From JAWVZB01 sp033722375 (GTDB taxonomy: Bacteria > Actinomycetota > Nitriliruptoria > Nitriliruptorales > Nitriliruptoraceae): DNA of 45,763 bases. The position numbers were made by a program, and so were the translations under genes. Below are positions 1-10,392 of the stretch, piece by piece (position 1 is the first letter of the stretch; every line of letters starts with the position of its first letter). The stretch is from the NCBI GenBank assembly GCA_033722375.1, contig JAWVZB010000009.1:1-45763 (forward strand), given 5' to 3'. The notes under the pieces were generated by a model. The model made no database searches and was not told the origin of the DNA. It worked only from the letters and a program-made list of their open reading frames with translations.

Positions 1-24
1 GACCTTCGCGACCTCGTTGCGACG

Positions 25-2094
<2,070 letters not shown>

Positions 2095-2125
2095 GCGACC
2101 GGTCGCCGAGTAGCCTTCCGCCCTG

Positions 2126-3088
2126 ATGACACACACCGACACGCTGTCCGATTGGGGTGAGCTCGACCCTCGCTGGTCGGGGATCCACGATGAGTGGATC
2201 GAGGTCTCGGGACATCCCGTGCATGTCCTCCGTGCCGACGGCCCCTCTGACGGGACCCCACTGCTGCTCGTTCATGGGCTCGGCGGCTCGGCCACGAACT
2301 GGGTCGAGGTGATGGCGCGACTGTCCGAGCGGGGTCCGGTGGTGGCGCCCGACCTGCCCGGCTTCGGCCGCACCGAGCCACCCCGGATTGGGGCGGCGCG
2401 CGTTCAGAACAACGCTCGGTTCGTGTGGTCGCTAGCGCGCGAGCTCGGCTGGGACCGGGTCGAACTGCACGGGAACTCGATGGGAGGGCTGCTCTCGGCG
2501 CTCGTCGCAGCCGATGCTCCTGAGCTCGTCGACCGTCTGTTCCTCGTTGCGCCGGGCCTCCCCGCCCCGGTCGCAGCCGTACACCGCATCCCGCGCATGG
2601 CGCTCGTGACCTTCGCCGCATTCGTGGTGCCGGGACTCGGGCAGCGCGTGCTGCGTCGCCGCTACCGCCGCCTCGATGCCGAGCAGCTCTACGAGATGAC
2701 CCTCGACCTCGTCCACCACGACCCGACACGGGTGCGACCGGCGGTCCGAGAGATCGCGCTCGCGAACGTGGAGTTCGGCCGCGAGGCCGACTGGCGGTTG
2801 CCCGCGTTCGTGGCGGCAGCGGAGTCGCTCGTCGCGCTCCACGTCGGTCGGCGGCGTGTCCACGCGGCCATCGATGCCATCACCTGCCCCACCACCGTCG
2901 TGTGGGGCGAGCACGACCAGCTCGTCGGCCGCCACGTCATCGATCATCTGCGTGAGCGGCGCCCCGACTGGCGCTTCGAGATCCTCGACGACTGCGGGCA
3001 CGTCCCCATGATCGAATGGCCGGACCGCTACCTCGACCTCGTCGTGTCGGAGCCAAGCCTGGAGGTTCCGGCGCCCGCCAGCGCCTGA
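2126..3088 (+). CDS. Alpha/beta-fold hydrolase
   Basis: This 320-residue protein is an alpha/beta hydrolase of the MhpC-like type. The oxyanion strand reads LLLVHGLGGS. The nucleophile elbow is GNSMGG with Ser118. The acid is likely Asp264 in WGEHDQLVG and the base His292 in GHVPMIE. All three catalytic residues are therefore present. The cap segment (about 140-230) is Arg-rich and does not indicate a substrate. The ATG lies 10 bp after a TAGCCT hexamer, which would give a nearly leaderless transcript; no strong Shine-Dalgarno is seen. It is convergent with a second hydrolase that has a similar fold plus an extra lipid-binding domain. Substrate not predictable; an ester or C-C bond hydrolase is likely. 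Confidence 0.88.
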   Translation: MTHTDTLSDWGELDPRWSGIHDEWIEVSGHPVHVLRADGPSDGTPLLLVHGLGGSATNWVEVMARLSERGPVVAPDLPGFGRTEPPRIGAARVQNNARFVWSLARELGWDRVELHGNSMGGLLSALVAADAPELVDRLFLVAPGLPAPVAAVHRIPRMALVTFAAFVVPGLGQRVLRRRYRRLDAEQLYEMTLDLVHHDPTRVRPAVREIALANVEFGREADWRLPAFVAAAESLVALHVGRRRVHAAIDAITCPTTVVWGEHDQLVGRHVIDHLRERRPDWRFEILDDCGHVPMIEWPDRYLDLVVSEPSLEVPAPASA

Positions 3089-3090
3089 GT

Positions 3091-3107
3091 CCGCCGCTCA
3101 CCGGCGG
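3091..3107. terminator. Small GC hairpin between convergent hydrolase genes
   Basis: A CCGCCG arm, five-base loop and CGGCGG arm sit in the 26-bp gap between two convergent genes. There is no T-tract. It could work as a bidirectional terminator but is short, so support is modest. Confidence 0.35.
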
Positions 3108-3114
3108 TGCTCCG

Positions 3115-4386
3115 TCAGTGACCGGCTTCGATCCGGGTCAGGAACCGCGCGATCGCGTCGTTGATCTGTTCCGGCGCCTCGAACTGGGGGACGTGGCCCA
3201 TGTTGTCCCACACCTCGACCTGGGCGTGTGGCAGGATCTCCTTGACCCGGTCTGCGTACCGTGAGCTCACCAGCCGGTCCTGCCGGCCCCAGATCCAGTA
3301 CGACGGGACGTGCAGGTCGGCGAGCCGGTTCCAGTAGCCGTTCTTGCCGTCGGCACGCTCGCCCACCAGGTGGCGGGCGGCGGCGGCAACCGCGAGGCGG
3401 TAGCGACGATCCCCGAACGAGTGGAGCACGTCCTCTGCCCCCGCTCGCATGTTGGCGGCAGGGATCGCGGACGGGTCGTGGAAGAGCACGTCGATCATCG
3501 CGGACTCGATCCAGTCGAGTCGGAGCGGCAGGGACGCGAGGCCGATCCACTGGCCGCGGATGCTGCGCAGCAGGCGGCCGTATGGCTGCCACTCGTCGAA
3601 CGCCACCGCGGATCCGAGCGTCACGAAGCCCCGCAGCATCCTCGGGTAGCGCAGCGCCGCCTCGGTCGCGACCCGGCCGCCCATCGAGTTCCCGACGAGA
3701 TAGGCCTCACGGATCCCGTTGTTCGTGAGGTAGCCGCGTACGACACTGGCCATCCAGGCCGGGCTGTAGCGCCGACCGTGGGGGAGGGGCTTGTCGGAGC
3801 GGCCGAATCCGGGCAGGTCGAGCGCGTGCACCTCGAAGCGGTCGGAGAGCCCGTCAAGGGTGGGCACGAACGACAGCTTGTTGGCCGCGAGCCCGTGCAG
3901 CAGCACCACCGGTGTCCCGTGACCCACCACCAGGGATTCGAGCTCCATGCCACGAACCCGGGTGGTGGTGGTGCGAACGATCCGCGTGGTCTCTGGGCCC
4001 GGGGTGAACATCGTCTCGAGCCGCACCGCGAGGTGGAGGTCGCCCTCGACCACGAGGTCGCCGGTCATGAACGCCTCGAGGCCGTCGACGCGACCGGAGA
4101 CGATCGCGAGCCACGTGTCCGCGTCGGTGCGCAGGTGGACCGACGGTCGCGGCACCGACCCGGGCGAGATCAGACACCGGCCGCGGTGGACGTGGATCGT
4201 GTAGGTGGGGTGGCCCTGGACATCCACGGTCCAGGTCGCGTCGATCCCACGGGCATCCTCGGGGCGGAAGCGCTCCGCTAGCTGCAGCATCGAGATCCGG
4301 ACCGGCGAGCGCGTGCCGGGGAGGTCACCGACGTCGGCGGCGGAGAGCGAGGCCAGATCCGAGTGCCGCTGCCGGGGGTCGGTCAC
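3115..4386 (-). CDS. SCP2-like domain fused to alpha/beta hydrolase
   Basis: From the GTG at 4386 the protein has about 423 residues. GAGAGGA lies 9-10 bases upstream of this start, whereas the upstream extension has no such signal. Roughly residues 30-135 look like a sterol-carrier-protein-2 domain: WTVDVQGHPTYTIHV, CLISPGS, ADTWLAIVSGRVDG and the FMTGDLVVEGD strand-turn. A complete alpha/beta hydrolase follows, with VVLLHGLAANK, nucleophile Ser234 in GNSMGG, WGRQDRLVS for the acid and GHVPQFE for the base. The fusion suggests a hydrolase acting on a lipid or sterol-like ester delivered by the SCP2 module; this is inferred. It converges on the hydrolase at 2126-3088. Confidence 0.85.
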   Translation of the reverse strand: MTDPRQRHSDLASLSAADVGDLPGTRSPVRISMLQLAERFRPEDARGIDATWTVDVQGHPTYTIHVHRGRCLISPGSVPRPSVHLRTDADTWLAIVSGRVDGLEAFMTGDLVVEGDLHLAVRLETMFTPGPETTRIVRTTTTRVRGMELESLVVGHGTPVVLLHGLAANKLSFVPTLDGLSDRFEVHALDLPGFGRSDKPLPHGRRYSPAWMASVVRGYLTNNGIREAYLVGNSMGGRVATEAALRYPRMLRGFVTLGSAVAFDEWQPYGRLLRSIRGQWIGLASLPLRLDWIESAMIDVLFHDPSAIPAANMRAGAEDVLHSFGDRRYRLAVAAAARHLVGERADGKNGYWNRLADLHVPSYWIWGRQDRLVSSRYADRVKEILPHAQVEVWDNMGHVPQFEAPEQINDAIARFLTRIEAGH

Positions 4387-4518
4387 GTGTCGGGTCCTCT
4401 CGCCGTCGTGATCGTAACGCTCCGCACCTCTGCGACCGCGCAGGTGGTGCACCCCACCTGTCGGCCGGAGGGACGTGCACAGAAGCGTCCACCGGGCAAG
4501 AGGGGGATGGGCGGCGTG

Positions 4519-4950
4519 TCAGACGATCCGGCGCCCGTTGATCGTCTCCGACCGGAGGCGGACCCAGTGGGGGCGAGCGATCCGGTTCGCCCACGGGCGG
4601 AGCGGGAGGCGACTGAGGCGCTGGCGCTCCCGGTCAGCGGTGACGCTCTCGAGCGTGCCTTCGACCACCACGCTCCAACCGGTGCGGTACAGCTCGTCGA
4701 CGCCGTCGACCTCGAACGCGGCCATCGCACCCTGCTCCGCCTGCGAGAGGATGGTCCCCGGCGCCGTCTGGAACACGGGATCCCGACCGTCGAGCACGAA
4801 GTTGACCGGACGGATCGTGGGGCGGCTGCCGGGTGCGAGCGCGAGGCGGCCCACGTACTCCTTCTTGACGAGCTCCAGGCACGTCGAGGTCCCGAGGATC
4901 TCGAGCCCCTGTGTGTCGACCGTTCGACCGGGCACGTCGTTGCCGCCCAT
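4519..4950 (-). CDS. Pyridoxamine 5'-phosphate oxidase-like flavin-binding protein
   Basis: A 143-residue split-barrel protein of the PNPOx-like superfamily (Pyridox_ox_2 type). Typical segments are CLELVKKEYVGRLALA near the start, PVNFVLDGRDPVFQT, and GWSVVVEGTLESV. Such small proteins bind FMN or F420 and often act as reductases; the cofactor cannot be told from sequence. The ATG at 4950 is chosen because GGGAG lies about 6 bases upstream. The longer frame to 4995 lacks a comparable site. It is transcribed away from the haloalkane dehalogenase at 5067, so the 116-bp gap holds divergent start signals. Confidence 0.8.
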   Translation of the reverse strand: MGGNDVPGRTVDTQGLEILGTSTCLELVKKEYVGRLALAPGSRPTIRPVNFVLDGRDPVFQTAPGTILSQAEQGAMAAFEVDGVDELYRTGWSVVVEGTLESVTADRERQRLSRLPLRPWANRIARPHWVRLRSETINGRRIV

Positions 4951-5066
4951 CGGCTGCTCCCGTTTCCCTGCTCCCCGTAGTCTCACGCCACCCACCCAGA
5001 CCGAACACGGGCCGAACGATCCCTTCCCGTCAGCCGTTCGGCCCTACCACGTCGACAGGAGTCGCG

Positions 5067-5969
5067 ATGGACGTCGCCCGGACCCCCGATGACCGCTTCG
5101 ACGGGCTCCCCGGTTGGGACCACGAGCCCCGCTACCTCGAGTGGGAGGGTCTCCGTCTCGCCCGGGCCGAAGCGGGGCCAGACGACGGGGACACGGTCGT
5201 GCTCCTCCACGGCGAGCCGACCTGGGGCTACCTCTACCGCCGGGTCATCCCACCGCTCGTCGATGCGGGTCTGCGAGCGGTCGCGCCCGACCTGCCGGGT
5301 TTCGGGCGCAGCGACAAGCCCACGGACGGGGAGTGGTACCAGTACGACCGCCTGTCCGAGGCACTCGATGCACAGCTCGGGGCGCCCGGGCTCGAGGACC
5401 CCTTCACGCTGGTGGTCCACGACTGGGGGGGTCTGCTGGGGCTCGTGTGGGCGGTCGAGCACCCCGACCGCGTCTCACGGCTCGTGATCTGCAACACCGG
5501 GCTCTACGTCCCCGGTGGGAAGATGTCCGAGGCCTGGATGGACTTCCGGGACTTCGTCGAGCGTGCCGATGAGCTGCCGGTCGGCTTCCTCGTCGACGGT
5601 GCCTGCGCCACCGACCTCGATGACGAGGTCAAGGCGGCCTACGAGGCGCCCTTCCACGAGCCCACCGCGCACGCCGGTGCGCTCGCGTTGCCGCTGCGCG
5701 TCCCGCTGAACGACGACGACGAGGGGGCCCAGCGGCAGTGGGAGGCCAACCAGGCCCTCACCTCGTGGGAGACACCCACCCTCGTGGCGTGGGGAGCCGA
5801 CGACCCGATCCTGCCCGTCAAGGTCGGCCGGCGCTGGGCGGACACGATCCCCGGCTCCGTCGGGATCGAGGAGCTCAGCCCCGCTGGCCACTTCCTCCAG
5901 GAGGACGCCGGAGAAGAGCTCGGCGAACTCGTGGCCCGGTTCGCCAGGGGTCAGTACACGAGCTCGTAA
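5067..5969 (+). CDS. Haloalkane dehalogenase, subfamily HLD-I
   Basis: A 300-residue alpha/beta hydrolase that should replace a carbon-bound halogen with hydroxyl. The nucleophile is an Asp, not a Ser: VVHDWGG gives Asp119 followed by Trp120, one of the two halide-stabilising residues. HGEPTW gives Glu50 in the oxyanion position typical of DhlA-like enzymes (HLD-I). The acid is likely Asp246 in GADDPILP and the base His275 in AGHFLQED. Length fits the family (about 300). The ATG is preceded by ACAGGA at good spacing. Its 3' end overlaps the convergent Fic gene by 19 bp. Epoxide hydrolases share the fold, but Glu50 and Asp-Trp favour a dehalogenase. The natural substrate is unknown. Confidence 0.87.
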   Translation: MDVARTPDDRFDGLPGWDHEPRYLEWEGLRLARAEAGPDDGDTVVLLHGEPTWGYLYRRVIPPLVDAGLRAVAPDLPGFGRSDKPTDGEWYQYDRLSEALDAQLGAPGLEDPFTLVVHDWGGLLGLVWAVEHPDRVSRLVICNTGLYVPGGKMSEAWMDFRDFVERADELPVGFLVDGACATDLDDEVKAAYEAPFHEPTAHAGALALPLRVPLNDDDEGAQRQWEANQALTSWETPTLVAWGADDPILPVKVGRRWADTIPGSVGIEELSPAGHFLQEDAGEELGELVARFARGQYTSS

Positions 5970-7003
5970 CGCAGCCCCCGGGACCCCGGAACACGGCGGA
6001 CCCTCCCGGCGTCGAGCAGCTCGCGGAGGTCGCTCTTCGCGTCCTCGGGACCGACGCCGACGCGGGCCCGGTAGTCGGCGATCGTGAAGGCCGGCTCGCC
6101 CCACCCGTCGACGAACTCGAGCGGGCGGCGAGAAGGTGGCCGCGCCACCTGGCCGACGACCTCGGTGACGGCCTGCCGCAGGCCCGCCGCTACCGCTTCG
6201 CCCCACCGTTCCAGCCAGATGGTCAGATCGCGGCGGCGGATGGTCTTGGCGACCTCCTCGTAGTAGCCGATCGGATCTCGCGCCAGCGCGACCTCTGGCG
6301 TGGCCACCGCCGACGGATCGAGCCCCCGTGCCCGCAACACGAGGCGGCTCGCCGCCCGGGCGAGCCGACCGTTCGCAGCCTCGTAGGGGTGGATCCGCAG
6401 GAGCTCGAAGTGCAGGACGCCGCTGGTCACCAGGGCATGTTCCCGGGCCCCGGTGGTCTCGAGCCAGCCAGCGAGCAGGTTCAGGTGCGAGGGGATGTCG
6501 GCGGGTTCGGTGGGGAAGTAGATGATGCGGCCAACGCTCGCGTCCTGCACCGCCTGCTCGCTGACCCGGGGACGCCCCGCATGCTCCTCGGCGAGGAGCC
6601 CCGTGGTGAGTCGCCGGTGCAGCTCGGCACAGGTGTCGATCGGGGCGGTGAGGAGCTCGTCGGCGAGGTCGTCGGCCGCCATGGCTGCCCGCACCCCCTG
6701 GTACTCGCGGGCCATGATCTCCTCGTCGTCGGCCTCGTCGAGCCGTTCGGCCATCGCGTCGAGCCAGGTGCCCTGTCGTGGTTTCGGGGTCTGGCCGGTC
6801 GCAGAGGCGGCTGGTGTCGCGGTCGGCACCTGCTCGATCTGCGATCCGTCGAGGCGCAGTGAGGCGAGGGCAGCTTCTTCCCGGAGCCGCTCCGCGACGT
6901 CCTGATCGGGGTCCGGCTGCTCGCGGAGCCGCTCGGCCAGCCGCTCGACGGCTGCGATTAGATCCACGAGATGGGTGCTGCGCCCGAACCGGACCTCGGT
7001 CAT
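5951..7003 (-). CDS. Fic-family protein, likely AMPylase with N-terminal inhibitory helix
   Basis: A 350-residue Fic protein. The core motif HPYEAANGRLAR starts at His205 and matches HxFx(D/E)GNGRxxR except for Tyr and Ala substitutions. Fic enzymes usually transfer AMP from ATP to a hydroxyl on a target protein. Near the N-terminus, SLRLDG (48-53) fits the class II inhibitory helix (S/T)xxxE(G/N), with Asp for Glu. The C-terminus (about 300-350) looks like a winged-helix module, ending in RVRRVPGSRGLRYELVY. The start overlaps the stop of the upstream HAD gene by four bases (ATGA), so the two are probably translationally coupled. The target protein cannot be predicted. Confidence 0.87.
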   Translation of the reverse strand: MTEVRFGRSTHLVDLIAAVERLAERLREQPDPDQDVAERLREEAALASLRLDGSQIEQVPTATPAASATGQTPKPRQGTWLDAMAERLDEADDEEIMAREYQGVRAAMAADDLADELLTAPIDTCAELHRRLTTGLLAEEHAGRPRVSEQAVQDASVGRIIYFPTEPADIPSHLNLLAGWLETTGAREHALVTSGVLHFELLRIHPYEAANGRLARAASRLVLRARGLDPSAVATPEVALARDPIGYYEEVAKTIRRRDLTIWLERWGEAVAAGLRQAVTEVVGQVARPPSRRPLEFVDGWGEPAFTIADYRARVGVGPEDAKSDLRELLDAGRVRRVPGSRGLRYELVY

Positions 7004-7812
7004 CGGTCCTGGAGCCGACGGAGGATGCGTCCCCGCAATGCCTCGGACTGGATCCGCCCGTGACGGCGGCCGAGCAGGTAGGTGCCGGCGGCCAACCCGG
7101 CCGCGCCGAGGGACGCGGTGGTGGTCTTGATGACCTTCTTCGTGCGCCGCGAGAAGATCACGATCGGCCAGCCGCGCTGGTGGGCCAGGCTCTCGAGCGG
7201 CCCGTCCGGATTCACGGCGACGGGGTGGCCGACCATCTCGAGCATCGGCAGGTCGCTCGCGGAGTCGCTGTAGGCGTAGCACAGGCGCAGGTCGTAGCCC
7301 TTCTCGGCCGCGACCTTCTCGATCGCCTCACGCTTGCCCTCGCCGTAGACGAACGGGCCGGCGAGCCGACCGGTGTAGCACCCGTCGACCACCTCGGACT
7401 CCGTGCCGATGCCGCCCTCCATACCGAGCGCGCTCGCGAGCGGGTCGACCAGCTCGATCGGCGAGGCAGAGACGATGTAGCAGTGCCGCCCCGCCTCGTG
7501 ATGCATCTCGATCAGGCCGCGGGATTCAGGCCGCACGGACTCGAGGAGGTTGGGGATGATCTCCTCGTTGAGATCGATCAGCTTCTTCTGCTCCTGGCCT
7601 TCGACGGCACTGAGGATCCTGTCCCTGACTGCCTCCGAGCGCTCGTCGGTGGCGCCGAAGAGGCGGAAGATGAGCGCGTTGGTGGCGTCGCGCACGAGCT
7701 CGCCGGCATCGAGCATGTCATTGCGCCAGGCCGCCAGGCCGAAGTGGAACGCCGAAGCGCCGCTGATGAGCGTGCGGTCGAGGTCGAAGAAGGCTGCGGC
7801 GCGTGTGGCCAT
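7000..7812 (-). CDS. HAD-IB family phosphatase
   Basis: A 270-residue haloacid-dehalogenase-type phosphatase. Motif I is FFDLDRT, with Asp10 as likely nucleophile and Asp12 as general acid. Motif II is the Ser in YIVSASP. Motif III/IV is a Lys in GEGKREAI plus YAYSDSASDLPML with paired acidic residues. The layout is that of HAD-IB (SerB-like or CicA-like) enzymes. A C-terminal stretch, TTTASLGAAGLAAGTYLL, may be a weak membrane segment. The ATG follows a strong GGAGGAG. The gene is first in a two-gene unit with the Fic gene. Substrate unknown; lysophospholipid or phosphoserine phosphatase activity is possible. Confidence 0.87.
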   Translation of the reverse strand: MATRAAAFFDLDRTLISGASAFHFGLAAWRNDMLDAGELVRDATNALIFRLFGATDERSEAVRDRILSAVEGQEQKKLIDLNEEIIPNLLESVRPESRGLIEMHHEAGRHCYIVSASPIELVDPLASALGMEGGIGTESEVVDGCYTGRLAGPFVYGEGKREAIEKVAAEKGYDLRLCYAYSDSASDLPMLEMVGHPVAVNPDGPLESLAHQRGWPIVIFSRRTKKVIKTTTASLGAAGLAAGTYLLGRRHGRIQSEALRGRILRRLQDR

Positions 7813-8295
7813 CGGTGTGCTCCTCCACGGGGGCACCTCGAGGCTATCGACGGCAGCGTCCCTCCCTGGTCGAACGACGAGATCCCCAGACACCGGGTGC
7901 CCGGTACGCGCTCCCTTCCCCGTGGAGCGCGTCCCGTTCATCCGTCGCTGGGGACCTCGTTGGTGCGAACGTACGCACACCCCCCCGGGTGCGGTCAACC
8001 GGGTTGTCCACAGGGGTTGGGGATGACCCCCGGGATCATGTGGGAAAGGTTGTGGACAGCCTGGGGACAACTCCCCGTTCTCGCCGAGGAGCGCTCCCGA
8101 GCCGCCGGCTCGCGGGGCTTCTGACCTGCGGCGGGAGCAATCCACACGCAATCCACATCCTGTGGATAGAGATCGATCTGTCGCTCTCGCACCCCGATGT
8201 GCGCCCGACGCACTCCACAGGGCGGTGCCGGATCGTGACCCGTGCGGTCGCCGGCATGTGTCACCCTCGTCACCCGTCGACCACCCGGAGCAGCC
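7813..8295. other. Gene-free region with a cluster of DnaA-box-like 9-mers
   Basis: This is the longest gene-free stretch, between a minus-strand and a plus-strand gene. It holds one exact TTGTCCACA at 8004-8012, the DnaA box form common in high-GC actinobacteria. There are near matches at 8051-8059 (TGTGGACAG) and 8062-8070 (TGGGGACAA), CAATCCACA at 8138-8146 and 8149-8157, and TGTGGATAG at 8161-8169. They lie on both strands within about 166 bp. No dnaA, dnaN, rpmH or gyrB is nearby and no AT-rich unwinding block is evident. It may be a DnaA-binding or titration locus, or a regulatory region of the flanking genes. Confidence 0.4.
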
Positions 8296-8859
8296 GTGGG
8301 ACGAACCGTCGAGTACCGCCCCGCCCGAGCCGGGCTGCCGCCCCTCGAGCTCGTCCGGAGCACCCGTCGCAAGCGCACCGTCAGCGCCTTCCCCCGCGAC
8401 GGCCGGATCGTTGTCCAGCTCCCCGCGGGTCTGGACGCCGATCACGAGGACGAGGTGATCGAGGGGCTGGTCCGTCGAGTCACCGGCATCGATCGCGCGG
8501 ACCAGGTCGCCGGCGATGCCGAGCTCCGCGACCTCGCGTTGTCACTCGCCGACCGGTACCTGGACGGAGTGCGGCCCCAGGAGGTGCGATGGTCGACGCG
8601 GATGCAGCGGCGATGGGCCTCCTGCACCCCGACGTCAGGGAGCATCCGGGTCAGCGAGCGGCTCGCTGCCGCGCCCCGCTTCGTGCTCGAAGCCGTGCTC
8701 GTGCACGAGCTCGCGCATCTGGTCGTCCCCGACCATTCCGACGAGTTCCACGCACTGGTCGCCCGGTACCCGGAGCACGAGCGGGCCCGGGGCTTCCTCG
8801 ACGGCTGGCAGTTCGCTGCCGCACGGCAGGGGATCGACCTCCCCGACGGCCTCGACTGA
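8296..8859 (+). CDS. YgjP-like zinc metallopeptidase
   Basis: A 187-residue protein from the GTG at 8296, which follows GGAG at about six bases. The zinc site is HELAH at 137-141, followed by PDHSDEFHALV, where a downstream His completes the site. RRWASCTPTSGSIRVS upstream of the HELAH helix is the classic YgjP/DUF45 block. Members are cytoplasmic M48-like peptidases of unclear substrate. The gene ends at 8859 and is directly convergent (0-bp gap) with the DUF2342 gene. A longer start at 8242 is possible but has no ribosome site. Confidence 0.85.
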   Translation: MGRTVEYRPARAGLPPLELVRSTRRKRTVSAFPRDGRIVVQLPAGLDADHEDEVIEGLVRRVTGIDRADQVAGDAELRDLALSLADRYLDGVRPQEVRWSTRMQRRWASCTPTSGSIRVSERLAAAPRFVLEAVLVHELAHLVVPDHSDEFHALVARYPEHERARGFLDGWQFAAARQGIDLPDGLD

Positions 8860-10239
8860 TCAGCTCTCGTCGGCCCCGTCGTCGTCGCGGTCGGGGCCCT
8901 CGAGGCGCTCGTCGGCAGACGGCTCGACCGGGGCGTCACCGAGGTCGCCGAACAGTGCGGCGGCATCGTCCGGAACGTCGTCGGTCGTCTCCATGCGTTC
9001 CAGCCACAGGTTCGGGTCGGCCAGCTCGGCCGTGTCGGGCAGGTTCTCGGGGTGCGCGAGTGCGCGGCGCAGGATCTGTGGGCCACGACGGTCCTCGACC
9101 GCGGCGACGAAGAGGTCCCCCAGGGTCTCGTCGGCAGGCTTGAGATCCAGCCCGAGCAACTGCTCGAGCAGCTCCTCCCCGCTTCCCTTGGTGGCCCGAC
9201 GTCGGCGGAGCACTTCGTCCATACGGTCCCGGTTGGGGAGGCGGTCGCCGGCGGAGCGGTCGATCTCGCGGCGGGCCCAGGCGCCTACCAGGCCGACCAC
9301 GCCCTGGATCCGCTCGAGCACGCGCCGCTGCGCCTCGGTGGGCTCGAGCCGGAACTGGCCGGCTCTGGCCATGGCGTCACGCATCGCCTCGGGGTCGTCG
9401 GGGTCGAGCTCGACCATCAGCTCGCGAGCCATGTCCTCGAGCTGTCGGGGATCGATCTCGGTGCCGTTCGCGAACTGGGCGATGAGCCCGTAGAGGTGCG
9501 CCTCGAGCCACGGGACGGCGTGGTACAGCCGCCGGTGGGCGCCTTCCACGAGGGCGAGGGAGACGGCGATCTCGGTGTCGTCGAGCTCCCACCCTGCGAA
9601 GGTCTCCGTGATGTTGGGCGTGATGTGGACAGCCGTGGCGCGCGGGGCGGTCGGCACGCCGAGCTCGAACTGCCCCAGGAGCTGCCGCGAGAGCTGACCG
9701 ATCACCTGGCCGGCCTGGAGTCCGGCCAGCATGGCGCCGACGGGGCGCATCATCGCGTCGAGGTCGAGGTCGCCGAGCATCCCCGCCAGCGGCCCCAGTC
9801 CCATCGCGTCGAGGTCGGTGTCGCCGAGCTGTTGCTTCGTGACGTCTCCCATGGCGCGCGTCGAGGCAGCCGCGACCGGCTCGATCATGGGACGCATCGA
9901 CGTGAGCGCAGCATCGATCCAGTCGTGACGGCTCGCGACGAGCAGCCGCCCCGCATCCGGCGGGGCTGGCAGCGTGGAGTCGTCGAGCCAGTGCTCCGCT
10001 ACGCGTTGCGCCTCCTCGAAGCGCTGTTCGTCGGCGGCGGTGGGGGCGTGATCGCCTTCGTTGGCCTTCTCCATCGCGGCGCGACGTGCGAGGTCCCAGT
10101 TCACGGGGCCGGTCTGGCCACCGCCGAGCACGCTGCCGAGGTTGGCGAGACCGCCCGAGCCGGCCAGCTGTTCGATCATCTGGCGCAGTTCGGGTGGCAG
10201 GCCACCGAAGAAATCGTCGGGGTCGGGCAGGTCGCTCAT
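8860..10239 (-). CDS. DUF2342 / putative zinc-dependent metalloprotease, actinobacterial
   Basis: A 459-residue protein that matches the actinobacterial DUF2342 family (putative hydrolase). It starts MSDLPDPDDFFGGLPPELR and has the family segments VNWDLARRAA, HWLDDSTLPAP, VGAMLAGLQAGQVIGQLS, ALVEGAHRRLYHAVPWLEAH and EPTEAQRRVLERIQGVVGLV. No HExxH is visible, as in other members. The C-terminus is acidic (EGPDRDDDGADES). The reading frame stays open far upstream to 11769, but that part lies antisense to the epimerase gene and is not coding. The ATG has a weak ribosome site. The function is unknown; in relatives the gene often lies near the Lon-like PDZ and UPF0182 genes also present here. Confidence 0.85.
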   Translation of the reverse strand: MSDLPDPDDFFGGLPPELRQMIEQLAGSGGLANLGSVLGGGQTGPVNWDLARRAAMEKANEGDHAPTAADEQRFEEAQRVAEHWLDDSTLPAPPDAGRLLVASRHDWIDAALTSMRPMIEPVAAASTRAMGDVTKQQLGDTDLDAMGLGPLAGMLGDLDLDAMMRPVGAMLAGLQAGQVIGQLSRQLLGQFELGVPTAPRATAVHITPNITETFAGWELDDTEIAVSLALVEGAHRRLYHAVPWLEAHLYGLIAQFANGTEIDPRQLEDMARELMVELDPDDPEAMRDAMARAGQFRLEPTEAQRRVLERIQGVVGLVGAWARREIDRSAGDRLPNRDRMDEVLRRRRATKGSGEELLEQLLGLDLKPADETLGDLFVAAVEDRRGPQILRRALAHPENLPDTAELADPNLWLERMETTDDVPDDAAALFGDLGDAPVEPSADERLEGPDRDDDGADES

Positions 10240-10392
10240 CGGGGTCCAGTGTCGGGGAGCACCCCCCAGTCTCGCAGCCACGTGGACGACACGCGAGGCC
10301 GCCACCTCGACGATGGAGGGGGACCGGCCGGCGGGTGGGGGTCGGCGCCCCGTTCCCGTAGTCTGGCGAACCGACGAGAAGGGGGCAACGCG

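Noticed and set aside
3310..4281. 323-codon plus-strand open frame
   Set aside because: It is the shadow of the SCP2-hydrolase gene on the other strand; its translation has no family features and no ribosome site.
7813..8295. Chromosomal replication origin
   Set aside because: DnaA-like boxes cluster here, but dnaA, dnaN and other usual neighbours are missing and no AT-rich block is visible, so I report only the site cluster.
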